This document shows positions 6,345 through 15,150 of a stretch of 15,150 nt of DNA, piece by piece. Origin of the DNA: Clostridia bacterium (lineage in GTDB: Bacteria > Bacillota_A > Clostridia > Lachnospirales > Cellulosilyticaceae); contig JARBTY010000059.1 of NCBI GenBank assembly GCA_029239935.1, positions 1 to 15,150 on the forward strand. Direction: 5' to 3'. A model generated the notes under the pieces. It had not been told where the DNA came from. It made no database searches and saw only the letters and a program-made list of their open reading frames with translations. The stretch's first letter is position 1. The number at the start of each line of letters is the position of its first letter. The position numbers were made by a program, and so were the translations under genes.

Positions 6345-6380
6345 AAAGGCGCGTCATTCTTAGGAATGATGCGCTTTTTT
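6345..6380 (+). terminator. Leader hairpin with T-run directly upstream of the binding-protein gene
   Basis: GCGCGTCATTC (6349-6359) pairs with GAATGATGCGC (6364-6374) with one G-U pair. The stem extends through AAA (6345-6347) and TTT (6376-6378), and the 3' side is TTTTTT. It sits 24 bases before the start codon and downstream of the only promoter, exactly as in the prdC leader. The upstream leader has small pairings, such as GATAG (6305-6309) with CTATC (6323-6327). I find no sequence that would clearly form an antiterminator. Confidence 0.65.
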
Positions 6381-6404
6381 ATTAATTAAAAGGAGGAAGA
6401 AAAG

Positions 6405-7301
6405 ATGAAAAAATTAGTGAGATTAGTTTCAGTTTTAATGGTGATGATGATGATGTTTGTGGCCGTGACAGGTTGCAGTGAGAAGAAAGCTGAGGCCCCA
6501 GCCAGTGCACCAGCACCAGCAGCAGAACCTGCGGCCCCAGCGGCTGAAGAAAGCCCAGCAGCAGAAGGCAGTATAGCTGGCGCATTAGAAGGCGTTGAAT
6601 TATCAGTAGGTACATCTGGCTTATTTGCACCCTTTTCATATTATAATGAAGATGGGACCACACTTATTGGTTACGACTTAGATTTCTTAAAAGCCCTACA
6701 AGATCTTTTAGGATTTACAATCAAAAATGATACTGTACAGGCCATGGATTACTCAGCACTTACAACTTCTGTAGCAGAAGGCAAACTAGATATTGCTATG
6801 GCAGCACTTTGCGCTACAGACACAAGAAAAGAAGTTATGAATTTCTCTGATACATATTATGATTCAGGACAAATCTTAGTTATTAATAAAGAAACCAGTC
6901 CAAAGGAAATTACAGCAATTGATTCACTTAAAGACGGAAAATATAAAGTAGCCGTTGAAAAAGGAACAGCTTCTCACCTGTACGCACAAGCAAACATTGC
7001 TGAAAGCGGTATAGAGGTACATGATACGATTACTACAGCTTATGAATCTTTAGAACAAGGCAAAGTAGCTGCACTGATTCAAGACACACCAGGTATTGCA
7101 TTCTACATCAAAACTAAAGAAGACACAAAACTTGAAATGATAGGTGATGAATTTAATCAAGGGCAAGCGCCTTATGCAGTAGCAGTATCTTTTAATGCTT
7201 CCAAAGAGCACGAAGCACTTGTTGAGACAATCAACGCTGCAATCAAAGAGCTTACAGAAAACGGCACTATGGGGAAAATAGATACACAGTGGTGTAAGTA
7301 A
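6405..7301 (+). CDS. Amino acid ABC transporter substrate-binding lipoprotein (SBP family 3)
   Basis: An extracellular lipoprotein that captures a polar amino acid for the importer encoded downstream. The signal peptide ends in lipobox AVTGC with Cys24 as the lipidated residue. A low-complexity Ala/Pro/Glu linker (about 29-56) tethers the two-lobed binding domain. LSVGTSGLFAPFSYY, IGYDLDF (88-94), the DTR of ATDTRKEVMNFSD (Arg141, expected to hold the amino acid carboxylate) and QDTPGIAFYI are family-3 landmarks. The ATG follows AAAGGAGG. The genes around it concern proline and hydroxyproline, so one of these is the likely ligand. Binding specificity cannot be read reliably from the sequence. 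The signal peptide contains four consecutive Met codons (ATG repeats). Confidence 0.93.
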   Translation: MKKLVRLVSVLMVMMMMFVAVTGCSEKKAEAPASAPAPAAEPAAPAAEESPAAEGSIAGALEGVELSVGTSGLFAPFSYYNEDGTTLIGYDLDFLKALQDLLGFTIKNDTVQAMDYSALTTSVAEGKLDIAMAALCATDTRKEVMNFSDTYYDSGQILVINKETSPKEITAIDSLKDGKYKVAVEKGTASHLYAQANIAESGIEVHDTITTAYESLEQGKVAALIQDTPGIAFYIKTKEDTKLEMIGDEFNQGQAPYAVAVSFNASKEHEALVETINAAIKELTENGTMGKIDTQWCK

Positions 7302-7319
7302 TAGCAGATCACAGTCAGC

Positions 7320-7369
7320 TCAGATGCAAAGGCGCGTCATTCCTAGGAATGATGCGCCTTTGCATCTGA
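7320..7369 (+). repeat. 24-bp-arm hairpin, second copy of the leader element, between binding-protein and permease genes
   Basis: Bases 7320-7343 pair with 7346-7369 with a single G-U, centred on CCTAGG. Bases 7319-7361 repeat 6336-6378 with only two differences, so the binding-protein gene is flanked by direct copies. The position suits partial termination or 3'-end protection that gives more binding protein than permease, as hairpins do in other ABC operons. No T-run follows, and no promoter is visible between it and the permease. Confidence 0.85.
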
Positions 7370-7425
7370 TGATGTGTAAACAACAGAAAATACGATTCGG
7401 ATTATGACAGATGGGAAGTGGGCGA

Positions 7426-8073
7426 ATGGATTTTTTATTAGTATTAGTACCGATGATCTTTAGAGGGTTAAAATACACACTCATAATAGCTGTTGTGGGG
7501 ATTATCTTAGGTTTTATAATCGGGAGCTTAAGCGGATATGCACTCCAGAGCAAAAATAAAGTTGCAAAAACAGTGGCAAATATTTATATTTGGCTGATCA
7601 GGGGCACCCCTTTGATTGTGCAGGCTTTATATATTTATTATGTAGTACCTAAAATTTTAAATGTGAATTTGAGCAGTAATGCAGCAGGTATTATCGTTAT
7701 CACATTAAATTCTGGTGCATTTATTTCAGAAATCGTTAGAGGCGCACTGCAAGGTATCAATTACGGTCAAGTAGAAGCAGGCCTTTCTCTAGGGTTATCA
7801 GCGAATCAAACCTTATGGCATATCGTTGTACCTCCAGCTTTTAAAGCCATGGTACCGGCACTATTTAATCAATTCATTATTACCGTAAAAGACACAGCAT
7901 TACTATCGGTTATTGTTGTTAATGAAATTACAAAACAAATTCAAAACTATGCAGCGCTTAGTTATAAAACAATTGAAGCCTATACAACAGGAGCTATTTT
8001 CTACTTAATCATTATTTCAGTCTTGATTCAAATTCAAAAATTAGTAGAAAAGAAAATGGGGGTGAAACAATGA
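7426..8073 (+). CDS. Amino acid ABC transporter permease (HisM/GlnP type)
   Basis: Integral membrane subunit of the importer. With the ATG at 7426 it has 215 residues and about five hydrophobic helices. It carries the cytoplasmic coupling loop [20 protein letters not shown], the EAA motif that contacts the ATPase. [19 protein letters not shown] near residue 60 is typical of polar amino acid permeases. An in-frame ATG at 7411 would add MGSGR; neither start has a good Shine-Dalgarno, and [10 protein letters not shown] looks like the usual family N-terminus. A weak start plus the upstream hairpin would hold permease output below that of the binding protein. One permease gene is enough if it forms a homodimer. 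Confidence 0.9.
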   Translation: MDFLLVLVPMIFRGLKYTLIIAVVGIILGFIIGSLSGYALQSKNKVAKTVANIYIWLIRGTPLIVQALYIYYVVPKILNVNLSSNAAGIIVITLNSGAFISEIVRGALQGINYGQVEAGLSLGLSANQTLWHIVVPPAFKAMVPALFNQFIITVKDTALLSVIVVNEITKQIQNYAALSYKTIEAYTTGAIFYLIIISVLIQIQKLVEKKMGVKQ

Positions 8074-8792
8074 TAAGAATTTCTCATTTGTCTAAGAGCT
8101 TTGGAGATAACGAGGTACTTAAAGATATCAGTGTGATGATAGAAGAAAAAGAAGTGGTCTGTGTCATTGGCCCTTCAGGATCTGGGAAAAGCACACTGCT
8201 AAGATGTATTAACCAATTGGAAATGCCCACTAATGGTACCATTAGATATCATGGCAAAAATCTTCTGGATAGTACAGTAGATATTCGCCAATTCAGAGAA
8301 GAAGTTGGGATGGTGTTTCAAAGATTTAATTTATTTCCGCTTAAAACAGTTTTAGAAAATATCATGTTGGCACCGGTTTTAACAAAGAAAAAGAATAAAA
8401 AGGAAGCTAGAGAAAAAGCCATGGAACTTCTTAAAAAGGTAGGGTTAGAAGAAAAGGCTGATGCAATGCCCGCTACTTTATCGGGAGGGCAAAAGCAGAG
8501 GGTGGCTATAGCCAGAGCTTTGGCCATGGAGCCAAAGGCACTGCTGTTTGATGAACCTACCTCTGCCCTTGATCCAGAATTGGTGGGAGATGTACTGGAG
8601 GTTATGAAAAACCTGGCTAAAGAGGGGATGACCATGATCATTGTAACCCATGAGATGGGCTTTGCCAGAGAAGTAGCAGACAGAGTCATTTTTATGGCAG
8701 ACGGTTATATTGTAGAAGAAGATAAGCCAGAGAAAATTTTTACCAATCCAAAAGAAGAGCGGACGAAAGCTTTCTTAGCGAGAGTACTGTAA
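8070..8792 (+). CDS. Amino acid ABC transporter ATP-binding protein (GlnQ/HisP type)
   Basis: ATPase that powers the importer. The 240 residues contain Walker [10 protein letters not shown] (34-42), the Q-loop FQRFNLFP (Gln84), signature LSGGQ (137-141), Walker B LLFDEP (Asp161, Glu162) and the switch His194 in VTHEMGFA. Most close relatives have FQHFNLFP, so the Arg after Gln84 is a small deviation. The start ATGA overlaps the permease stop by four bases, which indicates translational coupling. The gene is followed 12 bases later by an intrinsic terminator that closes the transporter operon. Confidence 0.95.
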   Translation: MIRISHLSKSFGDNEVLKDISVMIEEKEVVCVIGPSGSGKSTLLRCINQLEMPTNGTIRYHGKNLLDSTVDIRQFREEVGMVFQRFNLFPLKTVLENIMLAPVLTKKKNKKEAREKAMELLKKVGLEEKADAMPATLSGGQKQRVAIARALAMEPKALLFDEPTSALDPELVGDVLEVMKNLAKEGMTMIIVTHEMGFAREVADRVIFMADGYIVEEDKPEKIFTNPKEERTKAFLARVL

Positions 8793-8803
8793 AGTCTATT
8801 TTT

Positions 8804-8833
8804 AAAAGCACCTTTATTCTCTAGGTGCTTTTT
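8804..8833 (+). terminator. Rho-independent terminator of the transporter operon
   Basis: AAAAGCACCT (8804-8813) pairs with AGGTGCTTTT (8823-8832) around a 9-base loop, ending in TTTTT. It separates the transporter from the activase-hypD-chemoreceptor operon. Confidence 0.85.
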
Positions 8834-8836
8834 GAG

Positions 8837-8842
8837 TATAAT
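8837..8842 (+). promoter_or_regulatory. Possible -10 box for the activase-hypD-chemoreceptor operon
   Basis: A perfect TATAAT lies just after the terminator and 40 bases before the activase start. The best -35 at proper spacing is only TTATTC (8814-8819), inside the terminator loop. One AGTCTA half-site (8793-8798) precedes it. A weak or activator-dependent promoter is plausible, as is read-through from the transporter. Confidence 0.4.
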
Positions 8843-8881
8843 GAAGGGGACTGAATTTTATTATTTATGAGGAGGTGCCCT

Positions 8882-9793
8882 ATGGAGGTACCTGTTATTT
8901 TAAATATCCAGAAGTATTCCGTGCATGACGGAGATGGGATCCGTACCACAGTGTTTTTCAAGGGGTGTCCCCTAAGGTGCGCCTGGTGCCACAACCCGGA
9001 GAGCCAACATTATCAAAAGGAGTTACTGTATTATGCTGAAAGATGCAGTCTATGCGGGGAATGCGTCACTGTTTGTCCTCAAAAAAGCTTGTATCTTAAA
9101 GAAAAAGGTATTGGGATGGATGAAGGGCACTGTGAGTTGTGTGAAAGCTGTGTAGAAGACTGTATAAGCGGGGCACGGGAAGCTGCAGGAAAGCAGTATA
9201 CCATCAAAGAGTTAATGAAGGAAATCGAAAAGGATAGAATGTTTTATGAAGAGTCTCAAGGAGGCGTCACATTGTCTGGCGGTGAGGTGATGACTCAAAA
9301 TATGGATTACATAGTAGCTTTACTGAAGCAGCTAAAGAAAAAAGGATATCATGTCGCAGTAGATACTTGCGGGCAGGCACCTTGGTCTCATTTCGAAAGG
9401 GTACTTCACTATGTGGATACATTTTTATATGATATCAAGCATATGGATGCAGCAAAACATAAGGCATTAACTGGAGTAAGTAATGAATTAATCTTAGAGA
9501 ACTTAAGGCGATTAGGTGAAGCCAAAGCGAGTATTTATCTTAGAATGCCCCTTATAAGGGATATGAATGATGACCCGGGAAATATCAGCGAAGTAATAGA
9601 CTATATTAAAAAAGGTATCTCTCCTCAGAAAATATTTTTATTGCCTTATCATGCTACAGGTATGGATAAATATCCGCGTCTGGGAAGAGTGTATGAAGGG
9701 ACACATTTTGAATCCCCTTCTCAAGAAAAACTAGGAGAAATAAAGGAAGTTTTTTGTAAAAGTGGATTAGTGCAGATACAAATAGGAGGTTAA
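8882..9793 (+). CDS. Glycyl-radical enzyme activase for HypD (radical SAM)
   Basis: A radical S-adenosylmethionine enzyme that abstracts hydrogen from the glycine of its partner to create the stable glycyl radical. Counting from the ATG at 8882 (AGGAGG six bases upstream) it has 303 residues. The CxxxCxxC motif binding the SAM [4Fe-4S] cluster is Cys29, Cys33 and Cys36. Two additional ferredoxin-like clusters follow, CxxCxxCxxxC at 55/58/61/65 and again at 84/87/90/94, as in activases of dehydratase-type glycyl radical enzymes. VTLSGGE (about 129-135) and the DTCGQAPW stretch are further family marks. An in-frame ATG at 8867 overlaps the Shine-Dalgarno and is rejected. The stop is four bases before hypD, so HypD is almost certainly its substrate. 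Confidence 0.94.
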   Translation: MEVPVILNIQKYSVHDGDGIRTTVFFKGCPLRCAWCHNPESQHYQKELLYYAERCSLCGECVTVCPQKSLYLKEKGIGMDEGHCELCESCVEDCISGAREAAGKQYTIKELMKEIEKDRMFYEESQGGVTLSGGEVMTQNMDYIVALLKQLKKKGYHVAVDTCGQAPWSHFERVLHYVDTFLYDIKHMDAAKHKALTGVSNELILENLRRLGEAKASIYLRMPLIRDMNDDPGNISEVIDYIKKGISPQKIFLLPYHATGMDKYPRLGRVYEGTHFESPSQEKLGEIKEVFCKSGLVQIQIGG

Positions 9794-9797
9794 TGAG

Positions 9798-12179
9798 ATG
9801 GAACGTGGTATGAATAAGCGGATTCAAAAATTGAGAAAACAAAGTGTTGAGACAGAAGCAAAGATCTATATGGAAAGAGCAAAACTTGTGACAGAGGCTT
9901 ATAAGAAATATGAAGGCACTGTGCCTACTGTACAGCTGCGGGCTTTGGCACTTAAACACTTTTTTGAAAATAAAACCATTTGTATCCACGCGGGAGAACT
10001 GATCGTAGGAGAAAAAGGGGATGGCCCCCAATCTACACCTACCTTTCCAGAACTATGCTGTCATACAGTGGAAGACATGAGGGTTATGAATGACAGAAGT
10101 CTCATTAACTTTAAGGTGACAGCAGAGGATATGAGGTTTCAAGAAGAGGTTATTATACCTTATTGGGAAAAACGTTCAATCAGGAACAAGATTATTTCCA
10201 ATATGAGTGATGAGTGGAAAGCAGTTTATCATGCAGGAGTATTCACGGAGTTTATGGAACAAAGAGGGCCAGGACATACAGTAGGATCAGAAAATATCTA
10301 TAAAAAGGGTTTCTTAGAGTATAAAAAAGAAATTCAAGAAGCTCTTAAAAACTTAGATTTTTTGACAGACAAAGAGGCTTTTGATAAGAGAAATCAGCTA
10401 GAAGCAATGGAAACTGCTTGTGATGCCATCATGATTTTAGGGGCACGTTATGAAAAGCTCGCAAGAGAAGAAGCAGACAAAACACAAGATCCCACAAGAA
10501 AAGCAGAACTCTTGCAGATAGCAGAGAACTGCTGCGTAGTGCCGGCCAACAGACCAGAGACATACTGGCAAGCCATTCAAATGTATTGGTTTGTCCACTT
10601 AGGCGTCACGACAGAGGTCAATCCATGGGATGCTTATAGTCCAGGTAGGTTAGATCAGCATTTATTTCCTTTTTACAACAAGGATGTGGAAGACGGCGTT
10701 CTTGACGAACCCAAAGCTCTGGAGCTGCTAGAATGCCTCTGGGTTAAATTCAATAATCAGCCAGCTCCTCCTAAAGTTGGGATTACCTTAAAGGAAAGCA
10801 GTACCTATACGGATTTTGCTAATATTAATACGGGGGGTATTACACCAGATGGGCATGATGGGGTGAATGATGTAAGTTACCTGATCCTTGAATGTATGGA
10901 TGAGATGAAACTGCTGCAGCCAAGCTCTAATGTGCAGATCAGTAAAAAAACGCCTCTTCATTTTATTAAAAAAGCTTGCGAGATCTCAAGAAAAGGCTGG
11001 GGACAGCCAGCATTTTACAACACAGAAGCAATTATTCAAGAACTATTGAACGCTGGTAAAACCATTGAGGATGCCAGAAGAGGGGGAACTAGCGGCTGTG
11101 TAGAGACCGGTGCCTTCGGAAATGAGGCCTATATTTTGACTGGCTATTTCAATCTTCCCAAAATTTTAGAAATTACTTTATACAACGGATATGATCATGT
11201 AAGCGGAACGACACTCGGACTTAAGCTTGGCAATGCAGAGGATTTTCTTTCTTTTGAAGCTTTAATGGAGGCTTATAAAAAGCAGGTTATGCACTTTCTA
11301 AACATAAAAATGATGGGAAATAATATTATTGAGAGGATATATGCCGAGTACATGCCAGTCCCTTTCCTATCCGTTATCACCAATGACTGCATTCAAAAAG
11401 GCAAAGATTATAATGCGGGAGGTGCTAGATATAATACGAATTATTTGCAAGGGGTAGGTATAGGAACGATTACAGATGCCCTGACAGCTATTAAATACAA
11501 TGTTTTTGACAAAAAGAAATTCTCAATGAAAGAACTCATTGAAGCCATGATGAATAACTTTCAAAAGGCCGACAGAATCCTTCATCTGGTGAAAAACAAA
11601 ACGCCTAAATACGGTAATGATGATGATTATGCCGATGACATCATGAAAGAAGTTTTTGATTTTTATCAAAAAAGTGTGACGGGCAGACCAAATATGAAAG
11701 GGGGCGTGTATGGGATCAACATGCTCCCAACGACCTGCCATGTCTATTTTGGGGAAGTGATGCTGGCAAGTCCTAACGGCAGACTGGCACATAAGCCTGT
11801 ATCTGAAGGGATTTCCCCTGAGAAAGGTGCAGATATCTATGGACCGACAGCAGTTATTAAATCAGCAGCCAAAATGGATCATCTAAGAACAGGCGGAACC
11901 CTTCTCAACCAAAAGTTTACCCCCAGTGTAGTTGCAGGAGACGAAGGACTTAACCATATGGCAAACCTGGTGAAAACGTATTTTAATATGGACGGACACC
12001 ATATCCAATTTAATGTCATAGATAAAAATACTTTAATCAAGGCACAGCAAAATCCAGATGAATACCGTGACCTCATTGTAAGAGTGGCTGGATATAGTGA
12101 TCACTTTAGAAACTTAAGCAAAGCACTGCAGGATGAGATTATTGAAAGGACAGAACAATCCTTCAAGCCAACTTATTAA
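9798..12179 (+). CDS. hypD: trans-4-hydroxy-L-proline dehydratase HypD (glycyl radical enzyme)
   Basis: HypD removes water from trans-4-hydroxy-L-proline to give (S)-1-pyrroline-5-carboxylate, which ProC can reduce to L-proline. The 793-aa sequence follows C. difficile HypD closely. The thiyl-radical Cys434 lies in [10 protein letters not shown] with Glu436 next to it, and the radical glycine is Gly765 in RVAGYSDHF. Phe152, His160, Asp278, Ser334 and Tyr450, which I recall as substrate-pocket residues of the C. difficile enzyme, occur at the same numbers. That agreement argues against pyruvate formate-lyase, glycerol or propanediol dehydratase, or choline lyase. The start follows AGGAGG by eight bases. 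The activase lies four bases upstream and the chemoreceptor 11 bases downstream. The name should not be confused with the hydrogenase maturation factor HypD. Confidence 0.96.
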   Translation: MERGMNKRIQKLRKQSVETEAKIYMERAKLVTEAYKKYEGTVPTVQLRALALKHFFENKTICIHAGELIVGEKGDGPQSTPTFPELCCHTVEDMRVMNDRSLINFKVTAEDMRFQEEVIIPYWEKRSIRNKIISNMSDEWKAVYHAGVFTEFMEQRGPGHTVGSENIYKKGFLEYKKEIQEALKNLDFLTDKEAFDKRNQLEAMETACDAIMILGARYEKLAREEADKTQDPTRKAELLQIAENCCVVPANRPETYWQAIQMYWFVHLGVTTEVNPWDAYSPGRLDQHLFPFYNKDVEDGVLDEPKALELLECLWVKFNNQPAPPKVGITLKESSTYTDFANINTGGITPDGHDGVNDVSYLILECMDEMKLLQPSSNVQISKKTPLHFIKKACEISRKGWGQPAFYNTEAIIQELLNAGKTIEDARRGGTSGCVETGAFGNEAYILTGYFNLPKILEITLYNGYDHVSGTTLGLKLGNAEDFLSFEALMEAYKKQVMHFLNIKMMGNNIIERIYAEYMPVPFLSVITNDCIQKGKDYNAGGARYNTNYLQGVGIGTITDALTAIKYNVFDKKKFSMKELIEAMMNNFQKADRILHLVKNKTPKYGNDDDYADDIMKEVFDFYQKSVTGRPNMKGGVYGINMLPTTCHVYFGEVMLASPNGRLAHKPVSEGISPEKGADIYGPTAVIKSAAKMDHLRTGGTLLNQKFTPSVVAGDEGLNHMANLVKTYFNMDGHHIQFNVIDKNTLIKAQQNPDEYRDLIVRVAGYSDHFRNLSKALQDEIIERTEQSFKPTY

Positions 12180-12190
12180 GGAGGGTAGCT

Positions 12191-14191
12191 ATGAAAAATA
12201 AAAGAACAGTTTCTATTAAACATAAGCTTATTGCGATATGTATCGTATTTGCCATTATCCCCTTGCTTATTGTAAATGTTATATCTTCCACCGTATCTAA
12301 GAAAGCACTCCGAGAAAACAGTGAACAGTTCACGGCTGAACTCGTGGGACAGATTGCTGTCAATGTTAATGCATTTGTAAATGAGGTAGAAAAAAATGTG
12401 ACACAGTTTACAATTGGAGAATTGGTGCAAAAAAACCTGATTACACAATATACTTCAGGGAATACTTTGGAGCGGGTTACTGCAACGAGGACCATTGAAC
12501 AAAGTATCCGTTATTTAAAAACGATGGATAAAAACATTAAAAGTACAGTTCTGATGTTAGCTGGTGATAAGCTTATAGGAGCCGCAGAACAAAATGAGCT
12601 TGAAAGTTTTTTAGAGATTAAAAATTTTGAATCTCTAACGGGTGTCATATGGTTAAAGGGTTTAGGTGCAAATACAGATGACATATTCTTTATAAAAAAC
12701 ATAGAGACTTTATCAGAAAGTGATGCGTGTACTGTCATTGTAACTGTTGACCCACAAGGATTTATTAAGAATATAGAAAATATAAAACTGTTAGAGGGCT
12801 CCAATGTATACATAACAGATCATAATGGCAAAATGATTTACAATCAAGACCCAGCTGTACTTACAGCAAATGAAAAACTCTGGAAAGAAATAGATGAGAC
12901 AAAAGAATCCGGCACAATAAGTACGGCTGAAACACTTACGACTTACGCCGTACTGCCAAATGGCTGGTATATTATCGCAGAAATCCCTGTAAAGTCTTTA
13001 ACCAGTCAATTAGATGCCAGTACAGCCAGCATATGGTTCTTGATTTTATTTGTAAGTATACTTGCAGTGCTTATAGGCAGTGTAGTATCTAGAGGGTTTT
13101 CAAAGCCAATTATCAATTTAATGACGCTTATGAAACGTGCTGAAGAGGGCGATTTGACGATTCAAATAATTGAAAAGGGAAATGATGAAATAGCCAGGCT
13201 TTGTATCAGTTTTAATCGTATGATTGCTAATATGCGCGGGCTGCTAAAGGATACTAAGCTGGTAATTGCAGAGACCCTAGATGACAGCAAAGTACTGCAC
13301 GGTTCCACTGAGCAGTCCGTTGAAACCTTTGAGCAGCTGAGTATGTCCATTGAAGGGATTGCTGAAGGGACCACGCAGCAGGCAGAAGATGCTCAGCAGA
13401 GTGCTGAGGTGATGACAGCTTTAGCGGACAGCATGCAGGAGGTTATGCATCAAACAACTTCCATCTTTACAGCTAATCAAGGGGCGAAAGAAATGATCCA
13501 GGTAGCCACAAGCAGCATGGAATTATTAAGTACTACAATGGTATCCTCGATTTCGGCCGCTGTTCAAATTCAAGACAGTATTCTAGAACTCAGTACATTG
13601 ACCAAAAATATTAAAGACATCATGAAGTTAGTAGATGACATCAGTGAACACACAAATCTTCTGGCCCTCAATGCAAGTATTGAAGCTGCACGGGCAGGTG
13701 AAATCGGAAAAGGTTTTGCAGTGGTCGCCGGAGAAGTCAGAAATCTGGCGGAGCAATCAAAAAAAGCCACAATCAGCGTCAGAGAGACCATCTATACAAT
13801 AGAAGCCAAAACAAAAGATACGGTCAGTCTAGTCGAAAAATCGAACACTATCTTTGCTAGTCAAGAGGAAGCCTTAAACAAGGTTAATGAAACCTTCTTT
13901 AGCATCATTGAGACCCTCAAAAGTATGGGTGTTAATTTGGAACAAGTGAATGGCAGGGTTCAAAACATGAGATTATTAAAAGATAAGATGGTCAATAAAA
14001 TAGATAATATTGCTACGGTTACACAAGAATCCGCGGCTTCTACGGAGGAAGTCAGTGCATTAAGCGAAGAACAAAAAACCGTCATTGGCAATCTCTATAA
14101 TTTGTCTAACAAACTTACGGCAACTATGGAAAAACTTACTATTTCCATACAGACCTTCAAAGTCGACTTAATTCATCCAAACAAGAACTAA
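12191..14191 (+). CDS. Methyl-accepting chemotaxis protein cotranscribed with hypD
   Basis: A transmembrane chemoreceptor that signals to CheA/CheW. The 666 residues comprise TM1 (about 13-33) and an extracellular sensor of roughly 245 residues. TM2 (about 280-300), a HAMP domain (about 301-353) and the signalling coiled coil follow. The hairpin tip [29 protein letters not shown] lies near 487-515. [14 protein letters not shown] and [10 protein letters not shown] near the membrane suggest a Cache-type sensor. I do not see the R-x-W-Y signature of the well-known amino acid dCache receptors, so the ligand is unassigned. The ribosome binding site AAGGAGGG overlaps the hypD stop codon, so the gene is translated from the hypD mRNA. 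Hydroxyproline or proline sensing is inferred from this linkage. Confidence 0.94.
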   Translation: MKNKRTVSIKHKLIAICIVFAIIPLLIVNVISSTVSKKALRENSEQFTAELVGQIAVNVNAFVNEVEKNVTQFTIGELVQKNLITQYTSGNTLERVTATRTIEQSIRYLKTMDKNIKSTVLMLAGDKLIGAAEQNELESFLEIKNFESLTGVIWLKGLGANTDDIFFIKNIETLSESDACTVIVTVDPQGFIKNIENIKLLEGSNVYITDHNGKMIYNQDPAVLTANEKLWKEIDETKESGTISTAETLTTYAVLPNGWYIIAEIPVKSLTSQLDASTASIWFLILFVSILAVLIGSVVSRGFSKPIINLMTLMKRAEEGDLTIQIIEKGNDEIARLCISFNRMIANMRGLLKDTKLVIAETLDDSKVLHGSTEQSVETFEQLSMSIEGIAEGTTQQAEDAQQSAEVMTALADSMQEVMHQTTSIFTANQGAKEMIQVATSSMELLSTTMVSSISAAVQIQDSILELSTLTKNIKDIMKLVDDISEHTNLLALNASIEAARAGEIGKGFAVVAGEVRNLAEQSKKATISVRETIYTIEAKTKDTVSLVEKSNTIFASQEEALNKVNETFFSIIETLKSMGVNLEQVNGRVQNMRLLKDKMVNKIDNIATVTQESAASTEEVSALSEEQKTVIGNLYNLSNKLTATMEKLTISIQTFKVDLIHPNKN

Positions 14192-14222
14192 AGCCTATAG
14201 ATAATTATAAACTCATGTTAAT

Positions 14223-14265
14223 AAGGGATATCTCTCACTCAACTCGGAGATATCCCTTTATTTAG
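14223..14265 (+). terminator. Terminator between the chemoreceptor gene and the converging HAD gene
   Basis: AAGGGATATCTC (14223-14234) pairs perfectly with GAGATATCCCTT (14247-14258) around a 12-base loop, followed by TTATTTA on the + strand. It ends the hypD operon. The stop codon of the - strand gene lies in the loop, so its last codons form part of the stem. Confidence 0.75.
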
Positions 14266-15120
14266 AATAAATTTTTCAATAGCATAAGCTACGCCGTCTT
14301 CTTCGTTGGATTTTGTCATATACTTAGCGGTTTTTTTAATGATATCATCAGCATTAGACATAGCTACTGGATAACCTAAATCCATAGAAAGCATCGAATA
14401 GTCATTTTCACTGTCACCGAGAGCCATTATTTCACTAAGAGAGATATGACGTGCTTTAGCATAGGCAGAAAGTGCTGATCCCTTTTCGGCAAGATGATCT
14501 GTGATCTCGATATTGGTGGAAAAAGAAGAGGAAACAGCCAGTTCATTAAAAGCGGTTAGTACCTTTTTTGCAGCACTTAAGCCCTCAGTATCCGGACTGC
14601 TTGCTGAAACCTTATAAATTACTAAATCAGGGGCCATCAGCTCCTCAAGATGATTGACATAAGTGATAGAGGATAAAATACGAGGGATGCGAAGCTCAAA
14701 ATTTTCAGTTGTTTTACCAGATTTTTGAAAAGCCGGGATAACACAGTTGAAAAAGTTGGAACGCATTTCTTCCTGTGAGAGAGTAGTATAAATACCTTTA
14801 TTAGTCTGGATATTGTCAGCTAAGTGATAGTCTTTAAATATTTTTAAAATCTCCATAACCGTAGCTTTGGCTAGGGGGATTTCAGAAAGAATGGTACCGT
14901 TAAAGTCATAAGAAGCCGCGCCATTCATACAAATACAATTACACTTGATATCAGCTTCTTCAAGAATATGTTTGATATCATAAAAATTACGGCCAGAATT
15001 AATAATAAATTCAATTCCAAGACGTTGAATTTTTTTTATAATAAGTGCGGTTTTTTCAGTAATCTGACTTTCATCATTTAATAAAGTGCCATCCATATCT
15101 GCAGCAACAAGCTTGATCAC
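14239..15120 (-). CDS. Cof-type HAD-IIB family hydrolase (sugar-phosphate or phosphoester phosphatase)
   Basis: A cytoplasmic Mg-dependent phosphatase of the Cof/YbiV-like group. Motif I is AADMDGTLL with nucleophile Asp8 and Asp10, and motif II is INSGR. A Lys in LAEKGSAL serves motif III and GDSENDYSML is motif IV; between II and III lies the type IIB cap. The start is taken as GTG at 15120 because AAAGGAAG on the - strand is about nine bases upstream. A GTG at 15129 abuts that site and would add three residues. The resulting length of 293 aa is slightly above the usual 265-280. The substrate cannot be told from sequence. It is transcribed towards the hypD operon and has no evident tie to proline metabolism. 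Confidence 0.92.
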   Translation of the reverse strand: MIKLVAADMDGTLLNDESQITEKTALIIKKIQRLGIEFIINSGRNFYDIKHILEEADIKCNCICMNGAASYDFNGTILSEIPLAKATVMEILKIFKDYHLADNIQTNKGIYTTLSQEEMRSNFFNCVIPAFQKSGKTTENFELRIPRILSSITYVNHLEELMAPDLVIYKVSASSPDTEGLSAAKKVLTAFNELAVSSSFSTNIEITDHLAEKGSALSAYAKARHISLSEIMALGDSENDYSMLSMDLGYPVAMSNADDIIKKTAKYMTKSNEEDGVAYAIEKFILNKGISPS

Positions 15121-15150
15121 TAGAATCACTTCCTTTAAATTTTATTGTAG

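Noticed and set aside
9798..12179. Annotation as pyruvate formate-lyase
   Set aside because: The active site is [10 protein letters not shown] with one catalytic Cys followed by V-E, not the Cys-Cys pair of pyruvate formate-lyase. Residue numbering matches HypD.
1..15150. tRNA or rRNA genes, CRISPR arrays, insertion sequences
   Set aside because: No cloverleaf, rRNA-like stretch, regularly spaced repeat array or transposase-like protein was seen.

Overview
The window looks like a chromosomal amino-acid-fermentation locus from an AT-rich, anaerobic Gram-positive bacterium of the class Clostridia. The reasons are strong AGGAGG-type ribosome binding sites, consensus sigma-A promoters, a lipoprotein-anchored ABC binding protein, a D-proline reductase (Stickland) system and an oxygen-sensitive glycyl radical enzyme. 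I cannot name the genus.

Layout, all on the + strand except the last gene. (1) 1-273: a structured terminator from an upstream gene, then a perfect-consensus promoter, a 14-bp palindrome and a long leader hairpin. (2) 274-4293: the proline reductase operon: a broken prdC, prdA, a 62-aa protein of unknown function, and prdB. PrdB carries cysteine where studied PrdB proteins carry selenocysteine. (3) 4475-6153: a TetR-family regulator followed by proline racemase prdF. (4) 6154-8792: a second promoter and leader, then a polar amino acid ABC transporter (lipoprotein, permease, ATPase). A near-identical 43-nt hairpin element lies before and after the binding-protein gene. (5) 8793-14191: a terminator, then a glycyl-radical activase, hypD (trans-4-hydroxy-L-proline dehydratase) and a chemoreceptor gene in one tight operon. 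(6) 14239-15120, - strand: a Cof-type HAD phosphatase that looks like unrelated flanking chromosome.

Together the genes describe one catabolic route. HypD dehydrates trans-4-hydroxy-L-proline to pyrroline-5-carboxylate. ProC, not in this window, would reduce that to L-proline. PrdF racemises it to D-proline, and PrdA/PrdB reductively open the ring to 5-aminovalerate as an electron sink. The ABC importer (substrate inferred) and the chemoreceptor cotranscribed with hypD suggest that uptake and chemotaxis belong to the same module.

The most unusual points are the Cys-type PrdB, the prdC gene broken exactly where its redox segment should be, the chemoreceptor coupled to hypD, the repeated leader hairpins, and a TetR regulator with none of PrdR, PrdD or PrdE in view. 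Identifications rest on reading translated sequence and on remembered family sequences; no database search was run.
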